A stretch of 64,000 nucleotides of DNA from Rhodococcus sp. KBS0724 (GTDB lineage: Bacteria > Actinomycetota > Actinomycetes > Mycobacteriales > Mycobacteriaceae): contig NZ_VCBX02000001.1 in assembly GCF_005938745.2 (NCBI RefSeq), positions 3,734,501-3,798,500 on the forward strand, in the 5' to 3' direction. The position numbers were made by a program, and so were the translations under genes. Shown here one piece after another: positions 44,765 to 53,617 of the stretch (position 1 is the first letter of the stretch; every line of letters begins with the position of its first letter). The notes below the pieces were generated by a model, which was not told where the DNA came from, searched no databases, and worked only from the letters and a program-made list of their open reading frames with translations.

Positions 44765-46177
44765 TCATGCCCCGCTACGTGTATCGGATCGACTGCGCTG
44801 GCCGGTTCGCCGTCGATACCTGACCGAGCACGGTTGCTGCAATTGCACGACCATCTTGCTGTGATCGTTACGGTAGCTTTCAGACGGTTGGGTCATCTCG
44901 AATTCGTAGTCGCGCAGCAGAATCGAGAAGATCGCCTTGAGCTGCATCTGCGCAAACGCCGCACCGACACACCGGTGCCTGCCCGCTCCGAACGGAATCC
45001 ACGTCCACCGGTTGACGATGTCTTCCTGACGTGGATCGATGTAGCGGCCGGGATCGAACTCGTCGGGATTTGGGAAGTCCTCGGGAATGCGATTGGAGAT
45101 CGCCGGCGTCGCCGCCACCAGGTCGCCTTCACGAATCTCGAAACCACCCACCTCGAAGTCGCCGCGCGCCACCCGCAGCAAAATGATCAGCGGCGGGTGC
45201 AGCCGCAGAGTTTCCTTCACCACCGCCTCGAGCACCGGAATCTGGCGCAGTGCATGGAAACTGATGTCGGCGCCGTCGGCATACAAACTGTCGAGTTCCT
45301 CGACTACATCGGCCATGGCGGCAGGATGGCGGAGCAACTCGATCAAGGACCACGCGGCCGTGCCGGATGTCGTGTGATGACCGGCAAACATCATCGAAAT
45401 GAAAATTCCGGTGATCTCGTCCGCGCTGAAGCGCAGCTCACCCTTCTCGTCCTTGACCGAGACCAGGATATCGAGCATGTCCCGGTCGTCCTTGCCGTGA
45501 GGCGGATTCGCAATTCGCCCATCCATGATCTCCTGTACCAGCGCAACCAAAGCGAGTCTGGCTTCGTCGCGTCGGCGAAAGCTCTCGATCGGTGCGTACG
45601 GATCGACGAAAGCGAGAGCGTCTGTGCCCTGTTCGAGTTCGTGATAAAGCTTGGCAAAGCGATCGTCGAGTTCGTCGCGGAACTTCTTTCCGATCAAACA
45701 GGCCGACGACGTGTAGATGGTCAACTCGGCAAAGAAGTCGAGGAGATCAATCTCGCCCTCGTCGCCCCACCCTGCCACCAACGCTTCGACTTCCGTGCCG
45801 ATGGTTGAAGCATGGCCTTTCATCTGCTCGCCGCGCAGTGCAGAATTGTGCAGCATTTCCTTGCGCCGCTCGGGACTGGCGTCGAACACCACCCCCTCAC
45901 CGAAGATCGGTTTCATGAACGGGTACGCGGCTTGCTGATCGAGATCCTCGTCGGTGGAGCGGAAAAAGAACTCGTTTGCCTCAGCGCCGGACAGCAGGAT
46001 CACCGTCCGGTCGGCTAGCTGGAAGGCTCCGACGTCGCCGCACTCACTCCGTACCCGACGCATCAACGCGATCGGATCAGTGCGCAGTTCTTCCAGATGC
46101 CCGTGTTCGAGTTCGCCCCCGGATACCCGCGGGGGTTGCGGCAGTGTGCGCGGGTTCTCCTGTACACCGTGAGTCAT
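44765..46177 (-). CDS. cyp51: Sterol 14-alpha-demethylase, CYP51
   Basis: P450 of 470 residues. It matches M. tuberculosis CYP51 over long stretches: VSGGELEHGHLEELRTDPIALM, YPFMKPIFGEGVVFDASPERRKEMLHNSALRGEQMKGHA, the BC-loop region, I-helix FAGHHTTSGTA, ExxR in VVKETLRLHPPLI, and haem loop FGAGRHRCVGAAFAQMQ. CYP51 removes the 14-alpha-methyl group of sterols in eukaryotes; bacterial substrates are uncertain. The N-terminus is about 15 residues longer than in M. tuberculosis. The ATG at 46177 overlaps the SDR stop by 4 bases. Confidence 0.95.
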   Translation of the reverse strand: MTHGVQENPRTLPQPPRVSGGELEHGHLEELRTDPIALMRRVRSECGDVGAFQLADRTVILLSGAEANEFFFRSTDEDLDQQAAYPFMKPIFGEGVVFDASPERRKEMLHNSALRGEQMKGHASTIGTEVEALVAGWGDEGEIDLLDFFAELTIYTSSACLIGKKFRDELDDRFAKLYHELEQGTDALAFVDPYAPIESFRRRDEARLALVALVQEIMDGRIANPPHGKDDRDMLDILVSVKDEKGELRFSADEITGIFISMMFAGHHTTSGTAAWSLIELLRHPAAMADVVEELDSLYADGADISFHALRQIPVLEAVVKETLRLHPPLIILLRVARGDFEVGGFEIREGDLVAATPAISNRIPEDFPNPDEFDPGRYIDPRQEDIVNRWTWIPFGAGRHRCVGAAFAQMQLKAIFSILLRDYEFEMTQPSESYRNDHSKMVVQLQQPCSVRYRRRTGQRSRSDTRSGA

Positions 46178-46980
46178 GTCGTCTCCTGCGAAGTGTGAGT
46201 GGGACGAGGATTGAGTGGAGCTTCGGGCTGAACCTCCACCAGAACGAGGTGCGCGCCTCGGGGAGCGGTCACGACGGCAACAATGGCGTTCGCAATATCG
46301 GAAGGCCGCAGCATGTAACCGTGCCGCGCAAAACCCCACCTGGCCCACGATTCGCCGACGGGGCCGATGATCTCCGGCGTCGTATCCATGCCCATCCCGG
46401 TCAATGTCGGTCCCGGCCTCACTATCGAGGCTCGAATGCCGGTGCCTTCGAGTTCCATTCGCATCTGACGGCCCATTGCTTCGAGGCCGGCTTTCGACGC
46501 GTCGTATGCACCCATGAGTGGGCGTTGCCGGTCGGCGCAGTCCGATCCGATCAGCACGAAATCACCCCGTTGCCGCTCCCGCATGCCGGGCAGGATTCGG
46601 TGAGCGAGCCGTTGTGCACCCACCAGATGGACTTCGATCTGACGCAGGAACCGTTCGGGTTCCATTTCATCGGCGGCACCGAATTCGAGATCACCGGCAC
46701 CTGACACCACGATTTCCACTGGTCCCATTGTCTTTTCGGCTGCAGTAACACACGCGTCCACCGAGCTGCCGTCAGTGACGTCGAGGAAATGTGCCATGGC
46801 TTCGCCGCCGTTGCTGCGGATCTTCTCGGCAATCGCCTCGCACTCGGATTCCCGCCGCGCCCCAAGAACAACGGGGTGCCCGAGCTCCGCCAGGGCATAG
46901 GCGGCCGCGGTGCCGATTCCTGACGATGCCCCGCTGATCACAGCGGTCCGTCGGGTCGGGTTGGGTTCGAAACGGGGCAT
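46174..46980 (-). CDS. Short-chain dehydrogenase/reductase (Rv0765c-like)
   Basis: A 268-residue classical SDR. NAD(P) motif AVISGASSGIGTAAAYALAELG; substrate site with Ser in LIGSDCADRQRPLMGAYDASKAG and the Tyr-x-x-x-Lys pair (YDASK). GPTLTGMGMDTTPEIIG is in the flexible loop. The ATG at 46980 shares one base with the CYP123 stop. It sits between the two P450 genes as Rv0765c does between cyp51 and cyp123 in M. tuberculosis; likely oxidises or reduces a hydroxyl produced by them. Confidence 0.9.
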   Translation of the reverse strand: MPRFEPNPTRRTAVISGASSGIGTAAAYALAELGHPVVLGARRESECEAIAEKIRSNGGEAMAHFLDVTDGSSVDACVTAAEKTMGPVEIVVSGAGDLEFGAADEMEPERFLRQIEVHLVGAQRLAHRILPGMRERQRGDFVLIGSDCADRQRPLMGAYDASKAGLEAMGRQMRMELEGTGIRASIVRPGPTLTGMGMDTTPEIIGPVGESWARWGFARHGYMLRPSDIANAIVAVVTAPRGAHLVLVEVQPEAPLNPRPTHTSQETT

Positions 46981-48185
46981 CAGCGCACCTGCACCTTCAC
47001 CGGCAGGGCGGCGAAGCCCCGCACATTTGTCGAATGGACTCTTTCGATACCCGCCTCGTCGACCTCGTAATCGCGCACCTGGCGGGCAAATTCGGCAAGG
47101 GCGATCTTCGCTTCGAGCCGCGCCAGGTGGGCACCGAGGCAAAAGTGCACGCCCGCGCCAAAACTGGCCAGCTTGTTGGCTGAATTCCGTCCGAGGCGAA
47201 ACACGTCTGCATCGTCGAAGACTTCCGCATCGCGATTGGCCGAACCGATCAGGAGCAGCATCTTCTCCCCCGCTGGAACGGTAGTGCCGTAGTACTCGAG
47301 ATCGACGGTCGTCGTGCGCGCCACGATCTGACTCGAGGTGTCGTAGCGAAGTGTTTCCTCCACCCACTCCGATGCCAGATCCGGATCACGAAGAACAGCC
47401 GCAATCTCGCTGCGATTGTGCGAACCCCAGTACAGGGCGTTCCCGAGCAGTTTGGTGGTGGTTTCGTTGCCGGCCACGACCATCAAGAACATGAAGCCGA
47501 GAATCTCGGAATCCGACAGTTTGTCTCCGTCGATTTCGGCGTCGAGCAGGGCTGACGTCAAATCACCGGTAGGCGAGCGACGACGCTCTGCAATCATGTC
47601 CTTGTAGTAGCTCATCAGGCTAATCGACGCGTCTACTGCAGCTGGTGGTACGTCGAGGACCCCGTCTTCCCGGTGCACCACCAGATCTGCTTTTCTCCGA
47701 AGCTCCGCCCGGTCCGGTTCCGGAACGCCCATCAACTCGGAAATCACGTCCATCGGCAGCTTGCCGGCCACTTCGGATATCCAGTCAAATTCTCCGGCGT
47801 CAAGTGCCGGGGCCAGGTGCGCCGTGGTGAGTTCGAGTATCCGCGAGTCGAGTTCGGCAACACGACGAGGCGTGAACCCGCGAGACACCAACTGCCGCAG
47901 ACGCATATGCCGCGGATCGTCCATGGCAAGAAAGGACATCACGTAGTGCGCATGAGGCCCGTAGGCAGCCGGGTCGAGCGAAACACCGTTTGCACTGGAG
48001 AGTCGCTTGTTGTCCTTGAACGCATCCAGAACGTCCGAATACCGTGACAACGCCCAGAATCCGACGTCGTCGTTGTGGTAGATCGGGGCTTCGTTTCGCA
48101 GCCGTGTGTAGGTCGGATACGGGTCTTCGTGGAAGTGATAGTCGTACGGATTGAACATCACCGGTTCGATCAATGCTTCGGTCAT
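46980..48185 (-). CDS. Cytochrome P450, CYP123-like
   Basis: A 401-residue P450 equivalent in position and length to CYP123 (Rv0766c). I-helix VVAGNETTTKLLGN, ExxR in EETLRYDTSSQIVARTT, PERF-like AGEKMLLLIGSANRDAEVF and haem loop FGAGVHFCLGAHLARLE with Cys at about residue 349. The substrate is unknown in mycobacteria. The ATG at 48185 overlaps the tetR stop as ATGA, so the P450 follows its regulator in the same transcript. Confidence 0.9.
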   Translation of the reverse strand: MTEALIEPVMFNPYDYHFHEDPYPTYTRLRNEAPIYHNDDVGFWALSRYSDVLDAFKDNKRLSSANGVSLDPAAYGPHAHYVMSFLAMDDPRHMRLRQLVSRGFTPRRVAELDSRILELTTAHLAPALDAGEFDWISEVAGKLPMDVISELMGVPEPDRAELRRKADLVVHREDGVLDVPPAAVDASISLMSYYKDMIAERRRSPTGDLTSALLDAEIDGDKLSDSEILGFMFLMVVAGNETTTKLLGNALYWGSHNRSEIAAVLRDPDLASEWVEETLRYDTSSQIVARTTTVDLEYYGTTVPAGEKMLLLIGSANRDAEVFDDADVFRLGRNSANKLASFGAGVHFCLGAHLARLEAKIALAEFARQVRDYEVDEAGIERVHSTNVRGFAALPVKVQVR

Positions 48186-48757
48186 GGATGCTCCAAGATC
48201 AGTCGTGCGGAAGCCTCCAGGCGTCCGGCAATGTACTCGTAAGTCCCATATCCCATTCCGGCCCGCAAAAGCGCTCCGGCATACAGCATTTCAATGGCCT
48301 CGATCCGATGTGGATTCACTACCGGATCCATCGCCGCGACCAACCTGCTGTGAATCTCGAATCCGATCCGATCGCGAAGATGCTCTACCTCGGGATCGGT
48401 TCCCAGCAAAGCGTTGGTCACGGCGGCTGACACCTGCGGTTCGTCGGCGAGCAGCAATGCAATGTTTCGCAGTACGGCAAGCACTCGGGCGGTGGAGTCC
48501 GTAGCGGTACCGTCCGGGCTCGGGAACGCCCGCAACCGGCGCCAGAAGACCTCCGCAACAAGATGTTCCTTCGACGAGAAGTAGGTGTAGGCGGTTGCCG
48601 CTCCCACCCCGGCTTCGGCAGCGACGGCGCGCACGGTCAAACCTGAATATTCATGCTCACGGAGCACGACGACGGCGGCTTCGGTAAGCCGGGCGACGGT
48701 GTCTGCCTGCTTCCCGTTGAGGCGTCGGCGAGTCGATTCGTAACCATGACTGGACAC
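48182..48757 (-). CDS. TetR-family regulator (Rv0767c-like)
   Basis: A 191-residue TetR regulator with DNA-binding domain AVVVLREHEYSGLTVRAVAAEAGVGAATAYTYFSSKEHLVAEVFW. It is a close paralogue of the TetR at 29766. The GTG at 48757 is chosen because it puts the start in the same place relative to the palindrome as in the paralogue; an in-frame ATG at 48805 would bury the operator in the coding region. It heads the 19-gene minus-strand run and matches Rv0767c in the cyp51 locus. It probably represses the run and itself. Confidence 0.88.
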   Translation of the reverse strand: MSSHGYESTRRRLNGKQADTVARLTEAAVVVLREHEYSGLTVRAVAAEAGVGAATAYTYFSSKEHLVAEVFWRRLRAFPSPDGTATDSTARVLAVLRNIALLLADEPQVSAAVTNALLGTDPEVEHLRDRIGFEIHSRLVAAMDPVVNPHRIEAIEMLYAGALLRAGMGYGTYEYIAGRLEASARLILEHP

Positions 48758-48766
48758 ATGTCTGGA
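48749..48766. promoter_or_regulatory. TetR operator site B (ACTGGACA-CA-TGTCTGGA)
   Basis: An 18-bp near-palindrome spanning the GTG start of tetR at 48757. It shares its GACA-CA-TGTC core with site A. A possible extra half site, TGTCCAGG, lies at 48783-48790. It would control the tetR-cyp123-SDR-cyp51-mce transcript. Confidence 0.65.
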
Positions 48767-48860
48767 CGTTACTACAGGTGTGTGTCCAGGGCAATGAAAT
48801 CGCAATTTCAGAGTCGACGAGCCACATATTCGCGCCGGTCACGGCTGAAAACAACGCCCC

Positions 48861-49718
48861 TCACAGCCCGATCTTCATCCCTGCACCCGCATCAACCCGA
48901 AGTTGCTGACCGGTGACAAATCGCGATTCGTCCGACGACAAATACACCACCGCGTACGAGATGTCCTCGGGTTCGACCCAGGGCGTCGGCATCGCCTGCA
49001 TGAAGGGAAATGTCACGGCGGCATCCTCCGCAGTCGGGTTTTCCAAATCCGGACGAAACGTCCGGTACATGGGCAGACTCTGGAGCATGTTCGTGTTCAC
49101 ATTTGTCGGGTGGATAGCATTGACCCGTATCGAACTCGGCCCCAGCGTCAATGCCAGCGACATGGTGTACGTCTGAATCATCTTCTTGGCCAAGCCGTAT
49201 CCGTCTCCGCCCGGCCCCTGCAACGCTTGTTGCCCGTTGAATCCGGTCTGCGGAACCAGACCGGCCACGGAACCGATCGCAATGATCGACCCACCCTCGC
49301 CCAGGTATTCCAAACCCGCGTGGACAGTGTTCACGACGCCGAGAAAGTTCACGTCGAACGCGTCGACGAAGCCGGAATTGGACACATGCTTACCCAGTGG
49401 GCAGATCCCGGCGTTCGCGACGACCACATGTAGTCCACCGAGCGTTTCCACACCCTCTGCCAGCGCTTCTTCGACACCGGCCCGATCGCGAACGTCCACC
49501 TGGGCTGCCACGACACGCTGCCCCGTCTCCTTGACCAGCCTCGCGGTCTCGTCCAGGTCGTCTCGGGTTGCCAACGGGTACTCGTTGGATGCAATGTCCG
49601 CGCAGATGTCGAACGCTATGACATCCGCGCCTTCCCGAGCCAGACGCACCGCATGACTGCGACCCTGACCGCGCGCGGCGCCTGTCACCAGGACAACTTT
49701 TCCAGCAACTCTGTTCAT
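48861..49718 (-). CDS. Mycofactocin-dependent type short-chain dehydrogenase
   Basis: A 285-residue SDR with the extended loop of the mycofactocin-coupled subfamily: NAD site VVLVTGAARGQGRSHAVRLAREGADVIAFDIC, long insert after VNFLGVVNTVHAGLEYL, and catalytic GYGLAKKM (Tyr and Lys) with Ser in AIGSVAGLVP. This group carries tightly bound NAD recycled by mycofactocin, an established property of the family. The ATG at 49718 starts NRVAGKV; longer in-frame starts run into the tandem repeat region. It points at the tetR gene from upstream, 103 bases away. Confidence 0.88.
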   Translation of the reverse strand: MNRVAGKVVLVTGAARGQGRSHAVRLAREGADVIAFDICADIASNEYPLATRDDLDETARLVKETGQRVVAAQVDVRDRAGVEEALAEGVETLGGLHVVVANAGICPLGKHVSNSGFVDAFDVNFLGVVNTVHAGLEYLGEGGSIIAIGSVAGLVPQTGFNGQQALQGPGGDGYGLAKKMIQTYTMSLALTLGPSSIRVNAIHPTNVNTNMLQSLPMYRTFRPDLENPTAEDAAVTFPFMQAMPTPWVEPEDISYAVVYLSSDESRFVTGQQLRVDAGAGMKIGL

Positions 49719-49769
49719 CGGCTTACTCCTGCAATCGGATCGACATACGAAGGGAACCGCCCAGGGCCA

Positions 49770-49812
49770 CAAGGTCACCGACGAGCAGGTCACCGAGGAG
49801 CAGGTCACCGAA
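49770..49812. repeat. Three GGTCACC repeats at exact 15-bp spacing
   Basis: GGTCACC occurs at 49773-49779, 49788-49794 and 49803-49809, within an imperfect 15-bp unit (gcaggtcaccgagga). The array lies between the divergent SDR and aldA genes. GGTnACC is itself palindromic, so a repeated regulator site is possible. Confidence 0.6.
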
Positions 49813-49949
49813 CAACGGGACACCGGATCGGGATATCTGGTGAAGAACCGTAGCGCCCGAACCAACAAACTTGGACAGTTTTCGAATTCTCGGTACCCAA
49901 ATCGGTTCTGCCCGAAACTCATTGCCATGGACCGATGTGTGAACTAGAG

Positions 49950-49967
49950 TCCAGACATATGTCCAGA
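49950..49967. promoter_or_regulatory. TetR operator site C (TCCAGACA-TA-TGTCCAGA)
   Basis: An 18-bp palindrome with core GACA-TA-TGTC, 17 bases upstream of the aldA ATG. It shares outer half-site bases with sites A and B at the two tetR starts, implying that the aldA operon is under the same regulator(s). Confidence 0.65.
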
Positions 49968-49984
49968 AAGGAAGAGTTCACACT

Positions 49985-51451
49985 ATGAACCTTCGACCCA
50001 CAGACAGTTCCGCACTTCTTGTCGACGGCAAACTCGTTCCCGGTTCCGGCGGCACCTTCGACATCCTGAATCCGGCCACCGAGGAAGTACTCGGACAAGC
50101 GGCCGAAGGAACCTCCGTCGACATGGACGCCGCAATCGCCGCGGCCCGTCGCGCCTTCGACACCACCGACTGGTCGCGGAACCACACATTTCGCGCACAC
50201 TGCCTTCGCCAACTCTGCGACGCTCTCGAGTCTCACATCGAGGAGCTACGCGAGATCACGATCGCCGAGGTCGGAGCACCGCGGATGCTGACCAGCGGCC
50301 CTCAACTCGAAGGACCGATCGACGACCTCCGATATTGGGCGCAGCTCATCGAATCCTATTCGTGGCAACAAGATCTCGGAAATGCGACGCCAATGGGAGT
50401 TCCCACCCACCGCCTGCTGCTCAAGGAAGCTGTCGGAGTGGTCGGTGCCATCACGCCGTGGAATTTCCCACACCAGATCAACTTCGCCAAGCTGGGCCCG
50501 GCGCTCGCCGCGGGCAACACCATGGTTCTCAAACCCGCACCGGACACGCCGTGGTGTGCCGCGCTGGTAGGCAAGGTCATCGCCGAGGAGACAGACATCC
50601 CCGCCGGCGTTGTCAACATCATCACGTCGACGGACCACTCGCTCGGCACACAACTGTGCGCCGACCCCCGCGTCGACCTGATCTCCTTCACCGGATCCAC
50701 CGCGACCGGGCGCACGGTGATGTCGACCGCGTCGGGCACCCTGAAAAAGGTCTTCCTGGAACTTGGCGGAAAATCCGCATTCCTAGTCCTCGACGATGCC
50801 GACATCAAAGCTGCCAGTTCGGTCGCGGCCTTTTCTGTGTGCGTCCATGCCGGGCAAGGCTGCGCCCTGAGCACACGACTCTTGGTGCCGCGCAGCCGAT
50901 ACGACGAAGCTCTTGCTGCCGCTACCCGCACCATGTCCGGCATTCGGGCCGGCGACCCGTCGGCAGCCGGAACCATCTGCGGCCCGTTGAGTTCCGCGCG
51001 CCAACGCGGACGTGTCGAAAGCTATCTGCAATTGGCGCGGGAGGAAGGCGGCACGGTGTTGACCGGCGGCGGCCGACCAGAGGATCAGCCCCGCGGATAT
51101 TTTATCGAACCCACTTTGATTGCCGGACTGGAAAACTCGTCGCGAGTCGCCCAGGAGGAGATTTTCGGACCAGTCCTGGTGATCATTCCGTTCGACGACG
51201 ACGACGATGCCGTGCGCATCGCCAACGACTCCCCCTACGGCCTGTCAGGTTCGGTGTGGGGCACTGATCCTGATCGCGTCAACCGCGTCGTCGCCGGTGT
51301 GCGCACCGGGACATTGAGCGTCAACGGCGGAGTCTGGTATTCCGCCGACGCCCCGTTCGGCGGCTACAAACAATCCGGAATCGGCCGAGAGATGGGACTC
51401 GCCGGTTTCGAGGAGTACCTCGAGACAAAGCTCGTCGCATCCCCCGCGTAG
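49985..51451 (+). CDS. Aldehyde dehydrogenase (Rv0768 AldA-like)
   Basis: NAD(P)-dependent aldehyde dehydrogenase, 488 residues. Motifs: ITPWNFPHQINFAKLGPALAAGNTMVLKPA, SFTGSTATGRTV, catalytic Glu in LELGGKSAFLVLDD and catalytic Cys in HAGQGCALSTR, then EEIFGPVLVI and the C-terminal GGYKQSGIGREMG. It would oxidise an aldehyde made by the P450 and SDR enzymes to a carboxylate ready for CoA activation. First gene of a six-gene plus-strand operon under site C; the order matches Rv0768-Rv0771. Confidence 0.94.
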   Translation: MNLRPTDSSALLVDGKLVPGSGGTFDILNPATEEVLGQAAEGTSVDMDAAIAAARRAFDTTDWSRNHTFRAHCLRQLCDALESHIEELREITIAEVGAPRMLTSGPQLEGPIDDLRYWAQLIESYSWQQDLGNATPMGVPTHRLLLKEAVGVVGAITPWNFPHQINFAKLGPALAAGNTMVLKPAPDTPWCAALVGKVIAEETDIPAGVVNIITSTDHSLGTQLCADPRVDLISFTGSTATGRTVMSTASGTLKKVFLELGGKSAFLVLDDADIKAASSVAAFSVCVHAGQGCALSTRLLVPRSRYDEALAAATRTMSGIRAGDPSAAGTICGPLSSARQRGRVESYLQLAREEGGTVLTGGGRPEDQPRGYFIEPTLIAGLENSSRVAQEEIFGPVLVIIPFDDDDDAVRIANDSPYGLSGSVWGTDPDRVNRVVAGVRTGTLSVNGGVWYSADAPFGGYKQSGIGREMGLAGFEEYLETKLVASPA

Positions 51452-51491
51452 GGACCTCACACACATCCGTCACCACGAAAGCAGGATCGAC

Positions 51492-52259
51492 ATGGGACGC
51501 ATCGAACCTACAGAACGTTTTAAGGGACGCACCGCCATCGTCACCGGCGCCGCTCAGGGCATCGGCGAGGCGTACGCCCGCGCACTGGCTGCTGAAGGCG
51601 CCAATGTTGTTGTCGCCGACCTCAATCACGAACTCGGCGAATCGGTGGCCAAACAGATCTCCGCCGACGGTGGTACCGCGGTGTTCAAGGAGGTCGACGT
51701 TGCCGATGGCGCTTCCGCGCAAGCGCTCGCCGACTTCACGATCGGGCAGTTCGGAAGCATCGAACACCTGGTCAACAATGCTGCCATCTACGGCGGCATG
51801 AAGATCGACTCACTACTGACCGTCGACTGGGAGTACTACCGCACGTTCATGAGCGTGAACATGGACGGCGCACTACAGGTCTGCCGGGCAGTAGTGCCCC
51901 ACATGCGCGCCAACGGTGGTTCGATCGTGAACCAATCGTCCACGGCCGCCTGGCTGTACTCCGGTTTCTACGGCCTCGCCAAAGTGGGGATCAACGGACT
52001 GACTCAGCAATTGGCCACCGAACTCGGTTGGTCCAAGATCCGGATCAACGCGATCGCTCCCGGACCGATCGACACCGAGGCCACCCGCACCGTGACACCG
52101 GGCAACATCGTCAAGGACATGGTCAGACGGATTCCACTGCAGCGCATGGGAACACCGGAAGACTTGGTGGGCATGTGCCTGTTCCTGCTCTCCGACGAGG
52201 CGAGTTGGGTGACGGGCCAGATCTTCAACGTCGACGGCGGGCAGGTGTTCCGATCGTGA
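51492..52259 (+). CDS. Short-chain dehydrogenase/reductase (Rv0769-like)
   Basis: A 255-residue classical SDR. NAD site AIVTGAAQGIGEAYARALAAEGANVVVADLN, NNAA motif in LVNNAAIYGG, catalytic Ser in NQSSTAAW and Tyr-x-x-x-Lys in FYGLAKVG. The C-terminal end ASWVTGQIFNVDGGQVFRS is typical. It overlaps the next gene by 4 bases (GTGA). Confidence 0.92.
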   Translation: MGRIEPTERFKGRTAIVTGAAQGIGEAYARALAAEGANVVVADLNHELGESVAKQISADGGTAVFKEVDVADGASAQALADFTIGQFGSIEHLVNNAAIYGGMKIDSLLTVDWEYYRTFMSVNMDGALQVCRAVVPHMRANGGSIVNQSSTAAWLYSGFYGLAKVGINGLTQQLATELGWSKIRINAIAPGPIDTEATRTVTPGNIVKDMVRRIPLQRMGTPEDLVGMCLFLLSDEASWVTGQIFNVDGGQVFRS

Positions 52260-53182
52260 CCGAGAATGCCGACACGCCCACGCTCGGCTACATCGGACTG
52301 GGCAACATGGGAGCGCCCATGGCGACTCGACTCCTCGACTGGCCCGCCGGACTGGTGGTGTGTGACGCGCGAGCCGAAGCGCTCGAGCCGTTCACTGCGG
52401 CGGGCGCACGTCCAGCACGTACACCGGCCGACGTCGCAGCCACGGCGAATGTCATCTCGGTAACCGTGCTCGACGACGCTCAAGTGCGCGACGTCGTCAC
52501 CGGACCGGACGGCATTCTCGCCACTGCTCGCCCCGGAACCGTCATCGCCGTCCACTCGACCATCTCCGACACCACCGCGGTGGAGTTGGCCCGGATCTGC
52601 AAAGAGCACAGTGTGTCCTTGATCGACGCCCCCGTCAGCGGCGGCGCTCCCGGCGCAACGCAGGGCAAGCTCGCCGTGATGATCGGCGGGCCGATCGAAG
52701 CGTTCGAGCGGGTCCGTGAGCCGTTCGGATGTTGGGCGGAACTGGTGGTCCACGCCGGAGACGTCGGCGCCGGCACCCGGATGAAGTTGGCGCGCAATCT
52801 TCTTCACTTTGTATCCTTCACCGCCGCAACCGAAGCGTCGCGATTGGCCGAAGCGGCCGGTCTCGACATCCGCACGCTGGGCAAGGTCGTACGCCATACC
52901 GACGCCATCACCGGTGGAGCCGGCGCCATCATGCTACGAGACACCACCGCGCAGGTTGACGAGAGCGATCCTTGGTATTCGATCCTTCGTCACGTCCGAA
53001 ACCTGGGTGAGAAGGATCTGAGCCTGGCGCTCGATCTGGGTGATCGTCTCGGCCTCGAACTCCCTCTCGCCCACCTTGCTCTCACCGGACTCGGGGCTGG
53101 CCTCGGCGTCGACGCCGGGCTGGAAAACACCGGGCCCGAGAACACAGCGCTCTCAGGACCGCCAACCAAGGAGCAGTCATGA
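52256..53182 (+). CDS. 3-hydroxyisobutyrate dehydrogenase-like beta-hydroxyacid dehydrogenase (Rv0770-like)
   Basis: A 308-residue NAD(P)-dependent beta-hydroxyacid dehydrogenase. N-terminal dinucleotide motif LGYIGLGNMGAPMATRLL; substrate loop DAPVSGGAPGATQGKL; catalytic Lys in GAGTRMKLARNLL. C-terminal all-helical domain. A Gly/Asn/Thr-rich tail (GLENTGPENTALSG) extends past the family end. GTG at 52256 overlaps the previous stop; the stop overlaps the next ATG by 4 bases. Substrate unknown. Confidence 0.88.
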   Translation: MTENADTPTLGYIGLGNMGAPMATRLLDWPAGLVVCDARAEALEPFTAAGARPARTPADVAATANVISVTVLDDAQVRDVVTGPDGILATARPGTVIAVHSTISDTTAVELARICKEHSVSLIDAPVSGGAPGATQGKLAVMIGGPIEAFERVREPFGCWAELVVHAGDVGAGTRMKLARNLLHFVSFTAATEASRLAEAAGLDIRTLGKVVRHTDAITGGAGAIMLRDTTAQVDESDPWYSILRHVRNLGEKDLSLALDLGDRLGLELPLAHLALTGLGAGLGVDAGLENTGPENTALSGPPTKEQS

Positions 53183-53610
53183 CCGATCAGAACGGACACC
53201 CGATCTCCGAGGCCCGGGCACGTGGAGTGTCGAAAATGAACGAGGTGTACGGCTGGGAAATGCCTGCCGACGTTCCCGGCGACTTTTTTGCTGTCACTGC
53301 CGATCATCTGTTTGCCGATATCTGGACGCGGCCAGGGTTGTCGATCCGCGATCGACGACTGCTCCTCCTCGGCGCGATTACCGCCCAGGGACAAACTGAC
53401 GTCGCAAAGATCCAGATCAATGCAGCGATCCTCAACGAAGAACTCACCGAGCAGCAAGTCGAGGAAGCTGCCATCTTCCTGTGCCACTACACCGGGTGGC
53501 CATTGGCAACAGGACTCAACAATGCCTTGATCTCGGTCAAGGCCGATCGCCGTAAGGCTGCCCGAGCTGCTGAGAAGGCTGCAACCGAACCGACGCCTGC
53601 GAAGGACTGA
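53179..53610 (+). CDS. Carboxymuconolactone-decarboxylase family protein (Rv0771-like)
   Basis: A 143-residue all-helical protein of the CMD family: GWEMPADVPGDFFAVTADHLFADIWTRPGLSIRDRRLLLLGAITAQGQT and NEELTEQQVEEAAIFLCHYTGWPLATGLNNAL. It lacks the CxxC of AhpD-type members, so a decarboxylase or isomerase-like role is more likely than peroxidase. Coupled by ATGA overlap to the upstream gene. Confidence 0.9.
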   Translation: MTDQNGHPISEARARGVSKMNEVYGWEMPADVPGDFFAVTADHLFADIWTRPGLSIRDRRLLLLGAITAQGQTDVAKIQINAAILNEELTEQQVEEAAIFLCHYTGWPLATGLNNALISVKADRRKAARAAEKAATEPTPAKD

Positions 53611-53617
53611 CATCGCG

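Larger units (their letters stand above)
49719..49984. other. Divergent regulatory region between the mycofactocin-type SDR and aldA
   Basis: This 266-base stretch has no gene. It holds the 15-bp GGTCACC repeats (49770-49812) near the SDR and the TetR operator site C (49950-49967) near aldA. An AT-richer segment lies at about 49855-49930, where a promoter would be expected. Confidence 0.6.

Noticed and set aside
48758..48805. Longer N-terminus for TetR at 48182
   Set aside because: It would place the operator within the coding sequence; the paralogue starts at the equivalent GTG.
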